Origin: JABDQZ01 sp050049775
Lineage (GTDB): Bacteria > Pseudomonadota > Gammaproteobacteria > Chromatiales > Chromatiaceae
NCBI GenBank assembly: GCA_050049775.1
Contig: JASFVP010000055.1
Location: 1-23,855, forward strand
Reading direction: 5' to 3'
Length of the DNA: 23,855 nucleotides
The notes under the pieces are model-generated. The model did not search any database. It had not been told where the DNA came from and worked only from the letters and a program-made list of their open reading frames with translations. This document shows positions 1 through 8,292 of this stretch, piece after piece. How positions within the stretch are numbered: position 1 is the stretch's first letter; every line of letters begins with the position of its first letter. Both the position numbers and the translations under genes were made by a program.

Positions 1-1516
1 GTACCAGGAGCAGGTCATGCAGATCGCGCAGGTACTGGCCGGATACTCGCTTGGCGGCGCCGACCTGCTGCGTCGCGCCATGGGTAAGAAAAAACCCGAG
101 GAGATGGCCAAACAGGGCGAGATTTTCCGCAAGGGCGCGGTGGCCAACGGCGTCGAGGAAGAAACGGCCAAATACATCTTTGACCTGATGGAAAAGTTCG
201 CCGGTTACGGCTTTAACAAGTCGCACTCTGCGGCCTATGCGCTGGTGTCCTACCAGACCATGTGGATGAAAGCGCATTACCCGGCGGCGTTCATGGCGGC
301 CGTGCTATCGGCGGATATGGACAACACCGACAAGGTGGTGACACTGATCGAGGAATGCCGTTCGATGAAACTCGAAGTGATGCCACCACAGGTCAACGAT
401 TCCGAATTCATGTTCACCACCGACAGCAGCAACCGCATCATTTACGGTCTCGGCGCGATCAAGGGCGTCGGTGAATCCGCCATTGAAAGCATCGTCGAGA
501 CACGCAAAGACTCTGGTCAGTACCGTGACCTGTTTGATTTCTGCAACCGCATCGACCTGAAAAAACTCAACCGACGGGTACTGGAGTCCCTGATTCGTGC
601 CGGTGCGCTCGATGATCTCGGTGCCAATCGCGCCACCCTCATGGCGCAGTTGCCGCTGGCATTGAAAATGGCCGAGCAGCACCAGTCCTTACAGGCCACC
701 GGTCAGAACGACCTGTTCGGCATGCAGGATCTGGATACCGTCAACAAACCCGATCTGCAGGTGGTGCCATCCGATAGCGACGAGTGGGACGACAAGCTGC
801 GCCTGCAGGGCGAGAAGGAAACGCTCGGGCTGTATCTGACCGGCCACCCGATCGACCGCTATTATGACGAACTCGGCCATGTGGTTACCTCGCGTATTGC
901 TGGCTTGTCGATTGAAAAAAGCGACAGCAAATATCGCCGCAGCCAGCGAGTAGTGGTCGCCGGTCTGGTGGTATCGGTCAACAAACGCCAGACCCAACGT
1001 GGTGGCATGATGGCCAATGTGCTGCTCGACGACCGCTCCGGGCGTATCGAGGCGACGCTGTTTTCCGATGCCTTTGATGAGTACCAGCAACTGCTGGCCG
1101 TTGATCGCATTCTGGTCATGGAGGGCAATCTCAGTTTCGACGAATATCGTGGAGGCTTGAGCCTGCGGGTAGACCGGGTCAGCGAGTTTGAACAAATTCG
1201 CCAGCTGATGGCGACCAGCATCACGCTGCGGGTCACACAACAGCAACTGCAACAGAAATTTACTCATGCCAATGAGGCGGTCGAGCGACTCCATTCAATT
1301 TTGCAGCCGTTTACCGGTGGTAACTGCTCCATGCGGCTGGTGTACGAATGCCAGACCGCACGCTGCGTGATGGTGTTTTCGGAGCAATGGAGCCTGATTC
1401 CGCGCGACGAGCTGATCCAGCAACTGGAGCGTTTTTGCGGCGAGAATGCGGTGAAAATCGGCTATGCGCCGCGGCCCAGCCAGGATGCACCGCCGGCGCA
1501 GCAACTGGCGCGCTGA
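1..1516 (+). CDS. dnaE: DNA polymerase III subunit alpha, C-terminal part (5' end outside window)
   Basis: This is the catalytic alpha subunit of the replicative DNA polymerase III. The reading frame is open from base 2 (Tyr-Gln-Glu-Gln-Val-Met), so the true start lies upstream and the first ATG at 17 is internal. About 504 residues are visible, a little under half of the usual ~1160. Seen in order: the finger segment with YSLGGADLLRRAMGKK and FNKSHSAAYALVSYQT, a helix-hairpin-helix region (DLKKLNRRVLESLIRAGALD), then an OB-fold (VVVAGLVVSVNKRQTQRGG to about ATLFSDAFDEY), and the variable tail that contacts the tau subunit in E. coli. The PHP and palm domains must lie outside. accA follows 85 bp downstream, as in many gammaproteobacteria. 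Identification is secure. Confidence 0.97.
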   Translation, partial: YQEQVMQIAQVLAGYSLGGADLLRRAMGKKKPEEMAKQGEIFRKGAVANGVEEETAKYIFDLMEKFAGYGFNKSHSAAYALVSYQTMWMKAHYPAAFMAAVLSADMDNTDKVVTLIEECRSMKLEVMPPQVNDSEFMFTTDSSNRIIYGLGAIKGVGESAIESIVETRKDSGQYRDLFDFCNRIDLKKLNRRVLESLIRAGALDDLGANRATLMAQLPLALKMAEQHQSLQATGQNDLFGMQDLDTVNKPDLQVVPSDSDEWDDKLRLQGEKETLGLYLTGHPIDRYYDELGHVVTSRIAGLSIEKSDSKYRRSQRVVVAGLVVSVNKRQTQRGGMMANVLLDDRSGRIEATLFSDAFDEYQQLLAVDRILVMEGNLSFDEYRGGLSLRVDRVSEFEQIRQLMATSITLRVTQQQLQQKFTHANEAVERLHSILQPFTGGNCSMRLVYECQTARCVMVFSEQWSLIPRDELIQQLERFCGENAVKIGYAPRPSQDAPPAQQLAR

Positions 1517-1589
1517 GCCGTAATGCCGGTCCCCGGCAAAAACTACCTTTTCTGTTATCGCTGAACTATCCTAGTTAAAACGAATAATT

Positions 1590-1601
1590 TATAATTAATA
1601 A
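1590..1601 (+). promoter_or_regulatory. Candidate -10 box immediately before accA (possible leaderless start)
   Basis: A perfect TATAAT lies at 1590-1595, with only six bases between it and the accA ATG at 1602. The 20 bases before the ATG are A/T only and hold no Shine-Dalgarno-like purine run. If this box is used, transcription would begin at or next to the start codon. No good -35 hexamer sits 16-18 bp upstream (1566-1573 is unlike TTGACA), so this remains a hypothesis. Accidental TATAAT is also likely in such an A/T-rich stretch. Confidence 0.3.
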
Positions 1602-2558
1602 ATGGACCTGAATTTCCTAGAATTTGAACAGCCAATCGCAGAACTTGAAGCGAAAATCGAGGAACTGCGCCTTCTCGGCAACGACAACGAAATCAACATC
1701 CAGGACGAAGTCGCCAAGCTCGAATCCAAGAGCAAAAGCCTGACCGAATCGATTTTCTCGTCGCTGACGCCATGGCAGATTTCCCAACTGGCCAGGCATC
1801 CGCAAAGACCTTATACGATCGATTATCTGGAGCGCATTTTCGACGAGTTTCACGAAATGCACGGTGACCGCGCCTTTGCCGACGACCAGGCCATTGTTGG
1901 CGGACTGGCAAAACTCGATGGTCTGTCAGTCATGGTGATCGGTCACCAGAAGGGTCGCGACACCAAGGAAAAAATCAAGCGTAATTTCGGCATGCCGCGT
2001 CCGGAAGGTTATCGCAAGGCCCTACGTCTTATGAAAACCGCCGAGCGGTTTGGCATTCCAGTCATCACCCTGATTGACACGCCCGGGGCCTACCCCGGAG
2101 TCGGTGCCGAGGAACGCGGCCAGAGCGAGGCAATCGCGCGCAACCTGCTGGAAATGGCCGGTCTCAAGACGCCGATCATCGCAACCGTGATCGGCGAGGG
2201 TGGTTCCGGTGGCGCCCTGGCAATTGGTGTGGCAGATCGGGTCATGATGCTGCAGTACAGCACCTATTCGGTGATTTCCCCGGAGGGCTGTGCATCGATC
2301 CTGTGGAAAAGCGCTGAAAAAGCCAATCTTGCCGCCGAAGCCATGGCGATCACCTCGGATCGTCTCAAGGAGTTTGGCCTGATTGACAGCATTGTCGATG
2401 AGCCTCTCGGTGGCGCGCATCGCGACCATGACCAGATTGCACTCAATCTGAAGCTGGCTCTCAAGGAAAGTATGGAAAATCTTGCCAATATGTCGACCGA
2501 CAAATTGCTGGAAACCCGCTACGAAAAACTCATGGCCTACGGCGAGTTCAAGGCCTGA
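1602..2558 (+). CDS. accA: Acetyl-CoA carboxylase carboxyltransferase subunit alpha
   Basis: Half of the carboxyltransferase that moves CO2 from carboxybiotin to acetyl-CoA, giving malonyl-CoA, the committed step of fatty-acid synthesis in the cytoplasm. It works as an alpha2-beta2 complex with AccD, which is not in this window. The protein is 318 residues, essentially the E. coli length (319). It starts with the typical helical N-terminus (LNFLEFEQPIAELEAKIEEL) and carries DTPGAYPG at 159-166 and GEGGSGGALAIG at 198-209, the glycine-rich crotonase-fold segments of the acyl-CoA site. No Shine-Dalgarno sequence is visible before the ATG, which is odd for a highly needed gene. tilS follows after 24 bp, probably in the same transcript. 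Identification is secure. Confidence 0.97.
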   Translation: MDLNFLEFEQPIAELEAKIEELRLLGNDNEINIQDEVAKLESKSKSLTESIFSSLTPWQISQLARHPQRPYTIDYLERIFDEFHEMHGDRAFADDQAIVGGLAKLDGLSVMVIGHQKGRDTKEKIKRNFGMPRPEGYRKALRLMKTAERFGIPVITLIDTPGAYPGVGAEERGQSEAIARNLLEMAGLKTPIIATVIGEGGSGGALAIGVADRVMMLQYSTYSVISPEGCASILWKSAEKANLAAEAMAITSDRLKEFGLIDSIVDEPLGGAHRDHDQIALNLKLALKESMENLANMSTDKLLETRYEKLMAYGEFKA

Positions 2559-2582
2559 CAATCTTATTGAAACAGGCAGCTG

Positions 2583-3938
2583 ATGGATCCATTACAGCGC
2601 CGACTGCTGCACCTCCTGCAAAGCTACGAGATCGCGCCACGTTATGTGATTGCCTTTAGTGGCGGCTGTGATTCAACGGTATTGCTACACGCGATTTCAA
2701 AGATTATCGAGCAATTGCCAGGCCGGTTACTTGCCGTACACATCAATCATGGTTTGCAGCCACAAGCCGATGCCTGGCAGCAATATTGTGCGCAGGCAGC
2801 GGCTGCATTGAAGATCGACTATTGCAGTTTGTCTCTGAAACTTGAGCAACAGGCCGGTAATCTGGAAGCGCGAGCACGTGAGGCACGCTACGCAGCACTC
2901 CACAGCATGCTTCAATCTGGCGACGTCTTGTTGACCGCACATCACGAAGACGATCAGGCCGAGACGCTATTACTTAACTTGCTGCGTGGCAGCGGAGTAG
3001 AGGGTTTGTCCGCGATGCAGCAATTTTCCGACTTCGGGCAATTTCACCTGCTGCGACCGTTGCTCGGTATCACGCTCGAGGAGATTAACAACTACGCAGC
3101 CAGGCATGATCTTGACTGGATTGAAGATCCCAGCAATCAGCAGTCACATTTTGATCGCAACTTTCTTCGCAATGAGGTAGTGCCGTTGCTGTTGCAACGC
3201 TGGCCGGCGGCAAAAAACACCATCGCCAGATCGGCGCATAACTGCCAAGATGCCAGCCAGCTGGTTCACCAGCAGGCGATTCAGGATTTACAAAATTGCC
3301 GTACAACATCGCCCCATATGCTGGACATCGAGAAATTGCAGGAGAAAAGCGTAGTGCAGCAAAAATACCTGCTGCGCGCCTGGTTTCAGTCCTTGTCACT
3401 GGCCTTGCCGGATCACGACAAGCTGGAATATATCATCACGACGTTCATTCAATGTCGCGCCGATGCCAGGCCGTTGTTGCAATGGTCAAATGTCAAATTG
3501 CGTCGTTACGACGGGAATTTGTATGTATCTGTCGAGAAATCGCTGGAACCACCCGAGCAGCCGGTAGTGTTCAGTCGGCAAGATATCCAAAGTGGCAGAA
3601 AGCTGTTGCCGGGCATAGCCGGCGAATTGCGTTTTTCAACGGTATCACAGGACATCCATGACACGGAAAAACTCCAGGTTCGGTTCAGAGAAGGTGCGGA
3701 GTCATGCGTGCTGACAGGACGGCAGGGGCACCGCAAGTTAAAGAAACTGTTTCAGCAATGGCGTGTGCCGCCGTGGATGCGCCAGCATGTGCCACTGATT
3801 TACTGGTCCGATGAATTGATTGCGATTGCTGATTTTGCCGAATGTGGCGATGTGAAACAGCGTCCGATCCAGCACATCCAGTGGCGACCAGTGCCTTCCT
3901 ATGAGTGGCGTAGCAGGGTCCACAACCATGGCGGTTAA
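2583..3938 (+). CDS. tilS: tRNA(Ile)-lysidine synthase
   Basis: This enzyme attaches lysine to C34 of the CAU-anticodon tRNA-Ile using ATP, so that the tRNA reads AUA and is charged with isoleucine rather than methionine. It is essential and cytoplasmic. The 451-residue product (E. coli 432) has the N-type PP-loop ATP motif SGGCDS at 26-31, VHINHGLQ at 52-59, AHHEDDQAET at 119-128 and LLRGSG at 133-138, all typical of TilS. The TilS substrate-binding and C-terminal domains (GRQGHRKLKKLFQQWRVPPW near the end) follow. The ATG lies 24 bp after accA, with only a weak ribosome-binding site (caggcag). Gene order accA-tilS is shared with many gammaproteobacteria. The 3' end overlaps the next gene. 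Confidence 0.96.
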   Translation: MDPLQRRLLHLLQSYEIAPRYVIAFSGGCDSTVLLHAISKIIEQLPGRLLAVHINHGLQPQADAWQQYCAQAAAALKIDYCSLSLKLEQQAGNLEARAREARYAALHSMLQSGDVLLTAHHEDDQAETLLLNLLRGSGVEGLSAMQQFSDFGQFHLLRPLLGITLEEINNYAARHDLDWIEDPSNQQSHFDRNFLRNEVVPLLLQRWPAAKNTIARSAHNCQDASQLVHQQAIQDLQNCRTTSPHMLDIEKLQEKSVVQQKYLLRAWFQSLSLALPDHDKLEYIITTFIQCRADARPLLQWSNVKLRRYDGNLYVSVEKSLEPPEQPVVFSRQDIQSGRKLLPGIAGELRFSTVSQDIHDTEKLQVRFREGAESCVLTGRQGHRKLKKLFQQWRVPPWMRQHVPLIYWSDELIAIADFAECGDVKQRPIQHIQWRPVPSYEWRSRVHNHGG

Positions 3939-4398
3939 CGTCGTGCATCGCCAGTTCGTCAATGTGCTGATCCTGGTAGCACTGGGGCTTCTCGCTGTCG
4001 GCGTGTTTGCACCGCTTATGACACTGGAGAAGTTTTATTTTTTTGAAAACCAGGTCTCGCTGTATCTGGCACTGATTGATTTGTTCAGCCGGCAGGAATG
4101 GTTGTTATTCAGCATCATTCTGTTGTTCAGCATTGTCGTACCATTGGTCAAATGCCTGTTCCTGTTTCTGGTCTGGAACAACAATCTGAGGAGCTCCCGC
4201 CGGCGTCGATACCTGCGCTGGCTGGCGCACTACGGTAAATGGTCAATGCTGGATGTATTTATTGTGGCCTTGCTGTTGGTGACGGTGAAGCTGGATGTGA
4301 TCGCCAATGTTCAGGTGCACTACGGCATTTATGCGTTCGCCGCTTCAGTGTTCCTGACAATGCTTCTGACTCACTGGATCAGCCACCACCGAGGCTAA
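3928..4398 (+). CDS. PqiA-like (paraquat-inducible protein A family) inner-membrane protein
   Basis: A 156-residue, single-module member of the PqiA family, whose larger members work with MCE proteins (PqiB, PqiC) in lipid transport between the envelope membranes. Four membrane helices can be read at about 13-33, 58-82, 105-122 and 131-149. The family hallmark HYGKWSMLDVFIVALLLVTVKL region is at 101-122, including the conserved W-S-M-L-D-V. The start is placed at 3928, which has a CAGGG nine bases upstream; an in-frame ATG at 3901 would add nine residues but has no ribosome-binding site. The start overlaps the end of tilS by 11 bp, implying coupled translation. The last 54 bp overlap the convergent minus-strand gene. 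No MCE partner is in the window, so the substrate is unknown. Confidence 0.85.
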   Translation: MAVNVVHRQFVNVLILVALGLLAVGVFAPLMTLEKFYFFENQVSLYLALIDLFSRQEWLLFSIILLFSIVVPLVKCLFLFLVWNNNLRSSRRRRYLRWLAHYGKWSMLDVFIVALLLVTVKLDVIANVQVHYGIYAFAASVFLTMLLTHWISHHRG

Positions 4399-5460
4399 TG
4401 CAGGATAGCTGTTGAGGCCACCGCGTAGCACAAAGGTCTCCAGCCCGCGCAGGCTCAACAGATAGGAAGCCGCCGCACTTTGTTCGCCGTCGTCGCAGAA
4501 CAGAACATAGCGGTTTCTGCGACTGAGACCCTTCATCTGGCTGCGTAACATGTAGAGTGGAATGCTCTTGGCGTTGTGAAACAGTTCAGGCAACTCGGCG
4601 TTTTCCTGTGGACGAACATCAATGCTGACTGCGCCCTGGCGAATCATCAGGTTTGCTTCGGCCATATCAACCAGATGCACAATGGGTTTATGCATGAAAC
4701 GGTTGAAATCGGTTTTGGACAGGCGCATCAAACGACCGTTGGTCAGCATTCTGACCGTGGCATTCCGGGTAGTATCGGTCAGCAAGGCTTCTTCACCAAA
4801 CGAGTCAGTTGGACCGATTTCTGCCAGGGTAACTTCACGCATGCCGTTATGACGACTCACCAGGCAGCGGCCTTTTTCCACCAGGTAATAGTAGTCTCCC
4901 TGTTCACCCTGGGTAACTACCGCATCGCCGGCCTTGTATTTGACCTCCTGCATCAGATCAAACAGCTTTTCGATGTGGCGATAGGGAATTTTCTTGAACA
5001 ACGGGGTTTTCAACATGGCCATCATCCAGTCACTGTCAAAAACTGGCTGTTTATCGTCTTGCTCATTGCTGGCAGCGATTGAGAACTGGTTCATGCCATT
5101 GTTGCGTAACATTTCGTCGAGCAAGTGCATCGGGATTTTGGCAATCGATGCGGATTCCGAATTAACGAAGGCCGAGTAGCGGCGTGGCCGCAGATTGGCG
5201 ATCGGATAAATCGCCTGATCACTACCGGCATCGAGAATGTAGGAATCGCCGGCATCGGTGACCAGTCGGATCGAACCGCTGACCAGATACAACACATCGG
5301 TGTCATCCGAGCCTTCGACAAAAATGATTTCACGATGCTGGAATGCCTTAAAAGTCGCTTTCTTGTTGAGCAACTTTATGTCTTCATGCGGCAGCGAGCT
5401 GAGCGGGTAAAACTCCCCCAGAGACTGGCTGCCCATGGTGATGTCGAGAATATTACTCAT
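4345..5460 (-). CDS. Tandem cyclic-nucleotide-binding domain protein with C-terminal rhodanese domain
   Basis: A 371-residue cytoplasmic protein with no signal peptide. Residues about 20-130 form a first, diverged cNMP-binding barrel. Residues about 150-255 form a second, better conserved one with a phosphate-binding-cassette-like stretch at 221-236 (FGEEALL...TRNATV). Residues about 262-355 form a rhodanese domain whose active loop is C322-DDGEQS, so the sulfur-carrying cysteine is present. There is no DNA-binding helix-turn-helix, so it is not a CRP-type regulator; a cAMP- or redox-responsive sulfur-transfer or sensing role is inference. The gene is divergent from prfB and its 3' end overlaps the PqiA-like gene by 54 bp. 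Domain calls are firm; the function is open. Confidence 0.85.
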   Translation of the reverse strand: MSNILDITMGSQSLGEFYPLSSLPHEDIKLLNKKATFKAFQHREIIFVEGSDDTDVLYLVSGSIRLVTDAGDSYILDAGSDQAIYPIANLRPRRYSAFVNSESASIAKIPMHLLDEMLRNNGMNQFSIAASNEQDDKQPVFDSDWMMAMLKTPLFKKIPYRHIEKLFDLMQEVKYKAGDAVVTQGEQGDYYYLVEKGRCLVSRHNGMREVTLAEIGPTDSFGEEALLTDTTRNATVRMLTNGRLMRLSKTDFNRFMHKPIVHLVDMAEANLMIRQGAVSIDVRPQENAELPELFHNAKSIPLYMLRSQMKGLSRRNRYVLFCDDGEQSAAASYLLSLRGLETFVLRGGLNSYPALASVVADPVSQKHCQEH

Positions 5461-5580
5461 GACTATCTATCCGGAAAGTCTATTGGCCTGTCCTCATAAT
5501 GGTATGTTAGCCAATTCTGCACAATCTGCTGATTGCGGAACTGTGAACTCGAAATAACGAATTTGTGACCAATTGCATGT

Positions 5581-5609
5581 TTTCGCGGACCGGGGGAATA
5601 AGGTAGAAT
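5581..5609 (+). promoter_or_regulatory. Possible sigma-70 promoter for prfB
   Basis: A TAGAAT hexamer at 5604-5609 (5 of 6 to TATAAT) lies about 30 bp before the prfB ATG, with TTTCGC at 5581-5586 as a poor -35 after a 17-bp spacer. The region is the divergent intergenic gap, so a plus-strand promoter is expected here. The -35 match is weak. Confidence 0.3.
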
Positions 5610-5638
5610 TCGCGACTTGCTTTCGAAACGGGTGGCCT

Positions 5639-6737
5639 ATGCAGGATCTGAATCCTATAACCAGTAAAATCAACGAGTTGAAGTCCAGGGTGGCGACCCT
5701 GAGGGGGTATCTTTGACTACGATGAGAAAAAAGAGCGCCTGACCGAGGTTTTACGCGAACTTGAGGATCCGGACGTCTGGAACGATCCCGATCGAGCGCA
5801 GTCACTCGGCAAGGAACGCGCTTCCCTGGAAAACGTGGTGGTCGGTATCGATGGCCTGCTCAGCGGCCTGAATGACGCCGGGGATTTGCTGCAACTGGGC
5901 GCCGAGGAAAATGACGCAGAGACCGTCGATTCGGTTGCGGAAGACGTTAAACAATTCGAAAACCAGGTTGAAAATCTGGAATTCCGCCGCATGTTTTCCG
6001 GCGAGATGGATGCCCAGAACGCGTTCCTCGATATCCAGGCCGGCTCCGGTGGCACAGAAGCCCAGGACTGGGCCGAGATGCTGTTGCGTATGTACCTGAG
6101 ATGGGGCGAGGCGCACGGTTACAAAACCGAACTCATGGAAGTCTCACCGGGCGAAGTCGCCGGCATCAAATCCGCCAGTATTCGTTTTGAAGGTGAATAC
6201 GCGTTTGGCTGGTTGCGCACCGAAATCGGCGTGCATCGTCTGGTGCGCAAATCGCCGTTTGATTCCGGCAATCGCCGTCACACCTCGTTTGCGGCTGTGT
6301 TTGTGTCACCGGAAATTGACGACGACATCGACATCGATATCAATCCGGCTGATTTGCGCATTGATGTGTACCGTGCTTCCGGCGCCGGTGGTCAGCACGT
6401 TAACCGCACCGAATCAGCGGTACGTATTACTCATTTGCCGACCAACACCGTTGTGCAATGCCAGAACGACCGTTCCCAGCACAAGAACAAGGACCAGGCG
6501 ATGAAGCAATTGCGCGCCAAGTTGTATGAACTGGAAGTGCAAAAGCGCAGCGCCGACCAGCAGGCGCTGGAAGACTCCAAGTCCGACATCGGCTGGGGTA
6601 GCCAGATTCGTTCCTATGTACTTGATCAGTCACGAATCAAGGATTTGCGCACCAATGTGGAAACAGGCAACACCCAGGCCGTGCTCGATGGCGGCATCGA
6701 CATCTTTCTCGAAGCCAGCCTGAAAAGTGGTCTGTAA
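5639..6737 (+). CDS. prfB: Peptide chain release factor 2 (programmed +1 frameshift)
   Basis: RF2 recognises UAA and UGA in the ribosomal A site and triggers peptide release. Frame 1 starts at ATG 5639, with GGGTGG as ribosome-binding site, runs 25 codons and meets TGA at 5714-5716 in the classical recoding context AGGGGGTATCTTTGAC (internal Shine-Dalgarno, slippery CUU, UGA-C). After a +1 shift, translation continues from GAC at 5715 to the stop at 6735-6737. The joined product is 365 residues, the same as E. coli. SPF, the stop-codon-reading tripeptide, is at 205-207 and the catalytic GGQ at 250-252, both in the E. coli positions. Residue 246 is Ala, as in most bacteria. RF2 level is therefore probably autoregulated. 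lysS follows after 25 bp, an arrangement shared with E. coli. Confidence 0.97.
5701..5717 (+). promoter_or_regulatory. RF2 programmed +1 frameshift site
   Basis: AGGGGG acts as internal Shine-Dalgarno, followed by TAT, the slippery CTT at 5711-5713 and the in-frame TGA at 5714-5716, then C. It matches the well-studied E. coli RF2 site base for base over this core. When RF2 is scarce the ribosome pauses on UGA-C and slips +1, giving autogenous control. Confidence 0.95.
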
Positions 6738-6762
6738 TTTATTTTAAAACCAGATTGACACC

Positions 6763-8262
6763 ATGAATGACGAAACTCCGATTGATGAAAACAAATTGAT
6801 TGCGCAACGCCGTGAAAAACTCGCGGCCTTACGTGAAAGTGGTAATGCCTTTCCGAATGATTTTCGCCGCGACAGCATCAGCGGTGAGCTGCACGCCGAA
6901 TATGGCGACAAAAGTGCCGAAGAGCTCGAGCAATTGGCACAACGCGTCAAGGTGGCAGGTCGTCTCATGAGCCGTCGCATCATGGGTAAAGCCAGTTTTG
7001 CGCACATCCAGGACATGTCCGGTCGCATCCAGCTGTTTGTGCAGCGCGACAATCTGCCCGAAGGTTTTTATAACGAACACTTCAAGAAGACTCTGGATAT
7101 CGGTGACATCGTTGCAGCCGAAGGCGTGCTGTTCAAGACCAAGACCGGTGAGCTGTCCGTGCGTGTCGATGACATGCGCCTGCTGACCAAATCATTACGA
7201 CCATTGCCGGAAAAATTCCATGGTTTGACCGATCAGGAGCAGCGTTATCGTCAGCGTTATCTCGACCTGATCATGAATGAGGTGTCGCGCAACACATTCC
7301 AGATGCGGACCGATATCGTGCAGTTCATCCGCCAGTACCTGAATGAAAAATACTTCATGGAAGTCGAAACGCCGATGATGCAGGTGATTCCAGGCGGCGC
7401 CACCGCGCGACCGTTCGAGACGCATCACAATGCGCTCGACATGGGCCTGTACCTGCGCATCGCACCGGAGCTTTACCTCAAGCGGCTCGTGGTTGGCGGC
7501 TTCGAGCGTGTTTACGAAATCAATCGTAACTTCCGTAACGAAGGCCTGTCAGCGCGTCACAACCCGGAATTCACCATGCTGGAATTCTATGAAGCCTATG
7601 CCGACTATCACGATCTGATGGACCTGACCGAGGACATGCTACGCCGTCTGGCGACAGAAGTCCTCGGCGCAACCAAAGTCACGTATCAGGGCGCCGAATA
7701 CGACTTTGGCAAGCCATTCACACGCATGACCGTGTTTGAATCGATTCTGCATTTCAATCCGGACATCGACGCCGAGCAGCTCAACGATGAACAGCAGGCG
7801 CGTGCTATTGCAGAACGTTTAGATATTCCCCTCAAGGACAGTTATGGCCTGGGCAAGGTGCAAATCGAGATTTTCGAAAAAACGGTTGAAAGCCGTCTCA
7901 TGGATCCGACGTTCATCACTGCGTATCCGACCGAAGTTTCACCGTTGGCGCGACGCAACGATGACAACCCGTTTGTCACCGACCGCTTCGAATTTTTTGT
8001 CGGTGGTCGTGAAATCGCCAACGGTTTTTCCGAGCTGAATGACGCCGAGGATCAGGCCGAACGTTTCCGCGCCCAGGTGGCGGAAAAAGACGCTGGCGAT
8101 GCTGAAGCCATGCATTTCGACGAAGACTATGTGCGCGCACTTGAACACGGCATGCCGCCGACAGCCGGCGAGGGTATCGGTATCGATCGTCTGGTCATGC
8201 TGTTTACCGATTCACCAACCATTCGTGACGTGTTGCTGTTCCCGCACATGCGGCCGGAGTAG
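6763..8262 (+). CDS. lysS: Lysyl-tRNA synthetase, class II
   Basis: It charges tRNA-Lys with lysine in two ATP-dependent steps, in the cytoplasm, as a homodimer. The product is 499 residues (E. coli LysS 505). An N-terminal OB anticodon-binding domain covers about 60-145 (VAGRLMSRRIMGKASFAHIQD and following). The class II catalytic core follows, with GGATARPF at 211-218, motif 2 FRNEG at 257-261 and motif 3 GIGIDR at 471-476. The gene starts 25 bp after prfB, so the two are probably one transcript. The ribosome-binding site is weak. The stop codon TAG at 8260-8262 lies within a hairpin. Identification is secure. Confidence 0.97.
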   Translation: MNDETPIDENKLIAQRREKLAALRESGNAFPNDFRRDSISGELHAEYGDKSAEELEQLAQRVKVAGRLMSRRIMGKASFAHIQDMSGRIQLFVQRDNLPEGFYNEHFKKTLDIGDIVAAEGVLFKTKTGELSVRVDDMRLLTKSLRPLPEKFHGLTDQEQRYRQRYLDLIMNEVSRNTFQMRTDIVQFIRQYLNEKYFMEVETPMMQVIPGGATARPFETHHNALDMGLYLRIAPELYLKRLVVGGFERVYEINRNFRNEGLSARHNPEFTMLEFYEAYADYHDLMDLTEDMLRRLATEVLGATKVTYQGAEYDFGKPFTRMTVFESILHFNPDIDAEQLNDEQQARAIAERLDIPLKDSYGLGKVQIEIFEKTVESRLMDPTFITAYPTEVSPLARRNDDNPFVTDRFEFFVGGREIANGFSELNDAEDQAERFRAQVAEKDAGDAEAMHFDEDYVRALEHGMPPTAGEGIGIDRLVMLFTDSPTIRDVLLFPHMRPE

Positions 8263-8274
8263 AAGTACTCCGGC
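8253..8274. terminator. Hairpin at the lysS 3' end, possible bidirectional terminator
   Basis: Perfect 9-bp arms (GCCGGAGTA at 8253-8261 and TACTCCGGC at 8266-8274) enclose a four-base loop GAAG, and the lysS stop codon is inside the stem. It lies between two convergent genes, where a shared terminator is expected. There is no T-run on either side, so it is not a textbook intrinsic terminator and may instead protect the mRNA 3' end. Confidence 0.45.
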
Positions 8275-8292
8275 TGGAGCGACATGACAATG

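Noticed and set aside
1526..1540. GCCGG-tcc-CCGGC stem after dnaE considered as a terminator
   Set aside because: Only five base pairs with a three-base loop, and followed by AAAAACTACC rather than a T-run.
3901..3927. Upstream ATG at 3901 as the PqiA-like start
   Set aside because: No ribosome-binding site, and it adds residues unlike the family N-terminus. ATG 3928 has CAGGG at a suitable distance.
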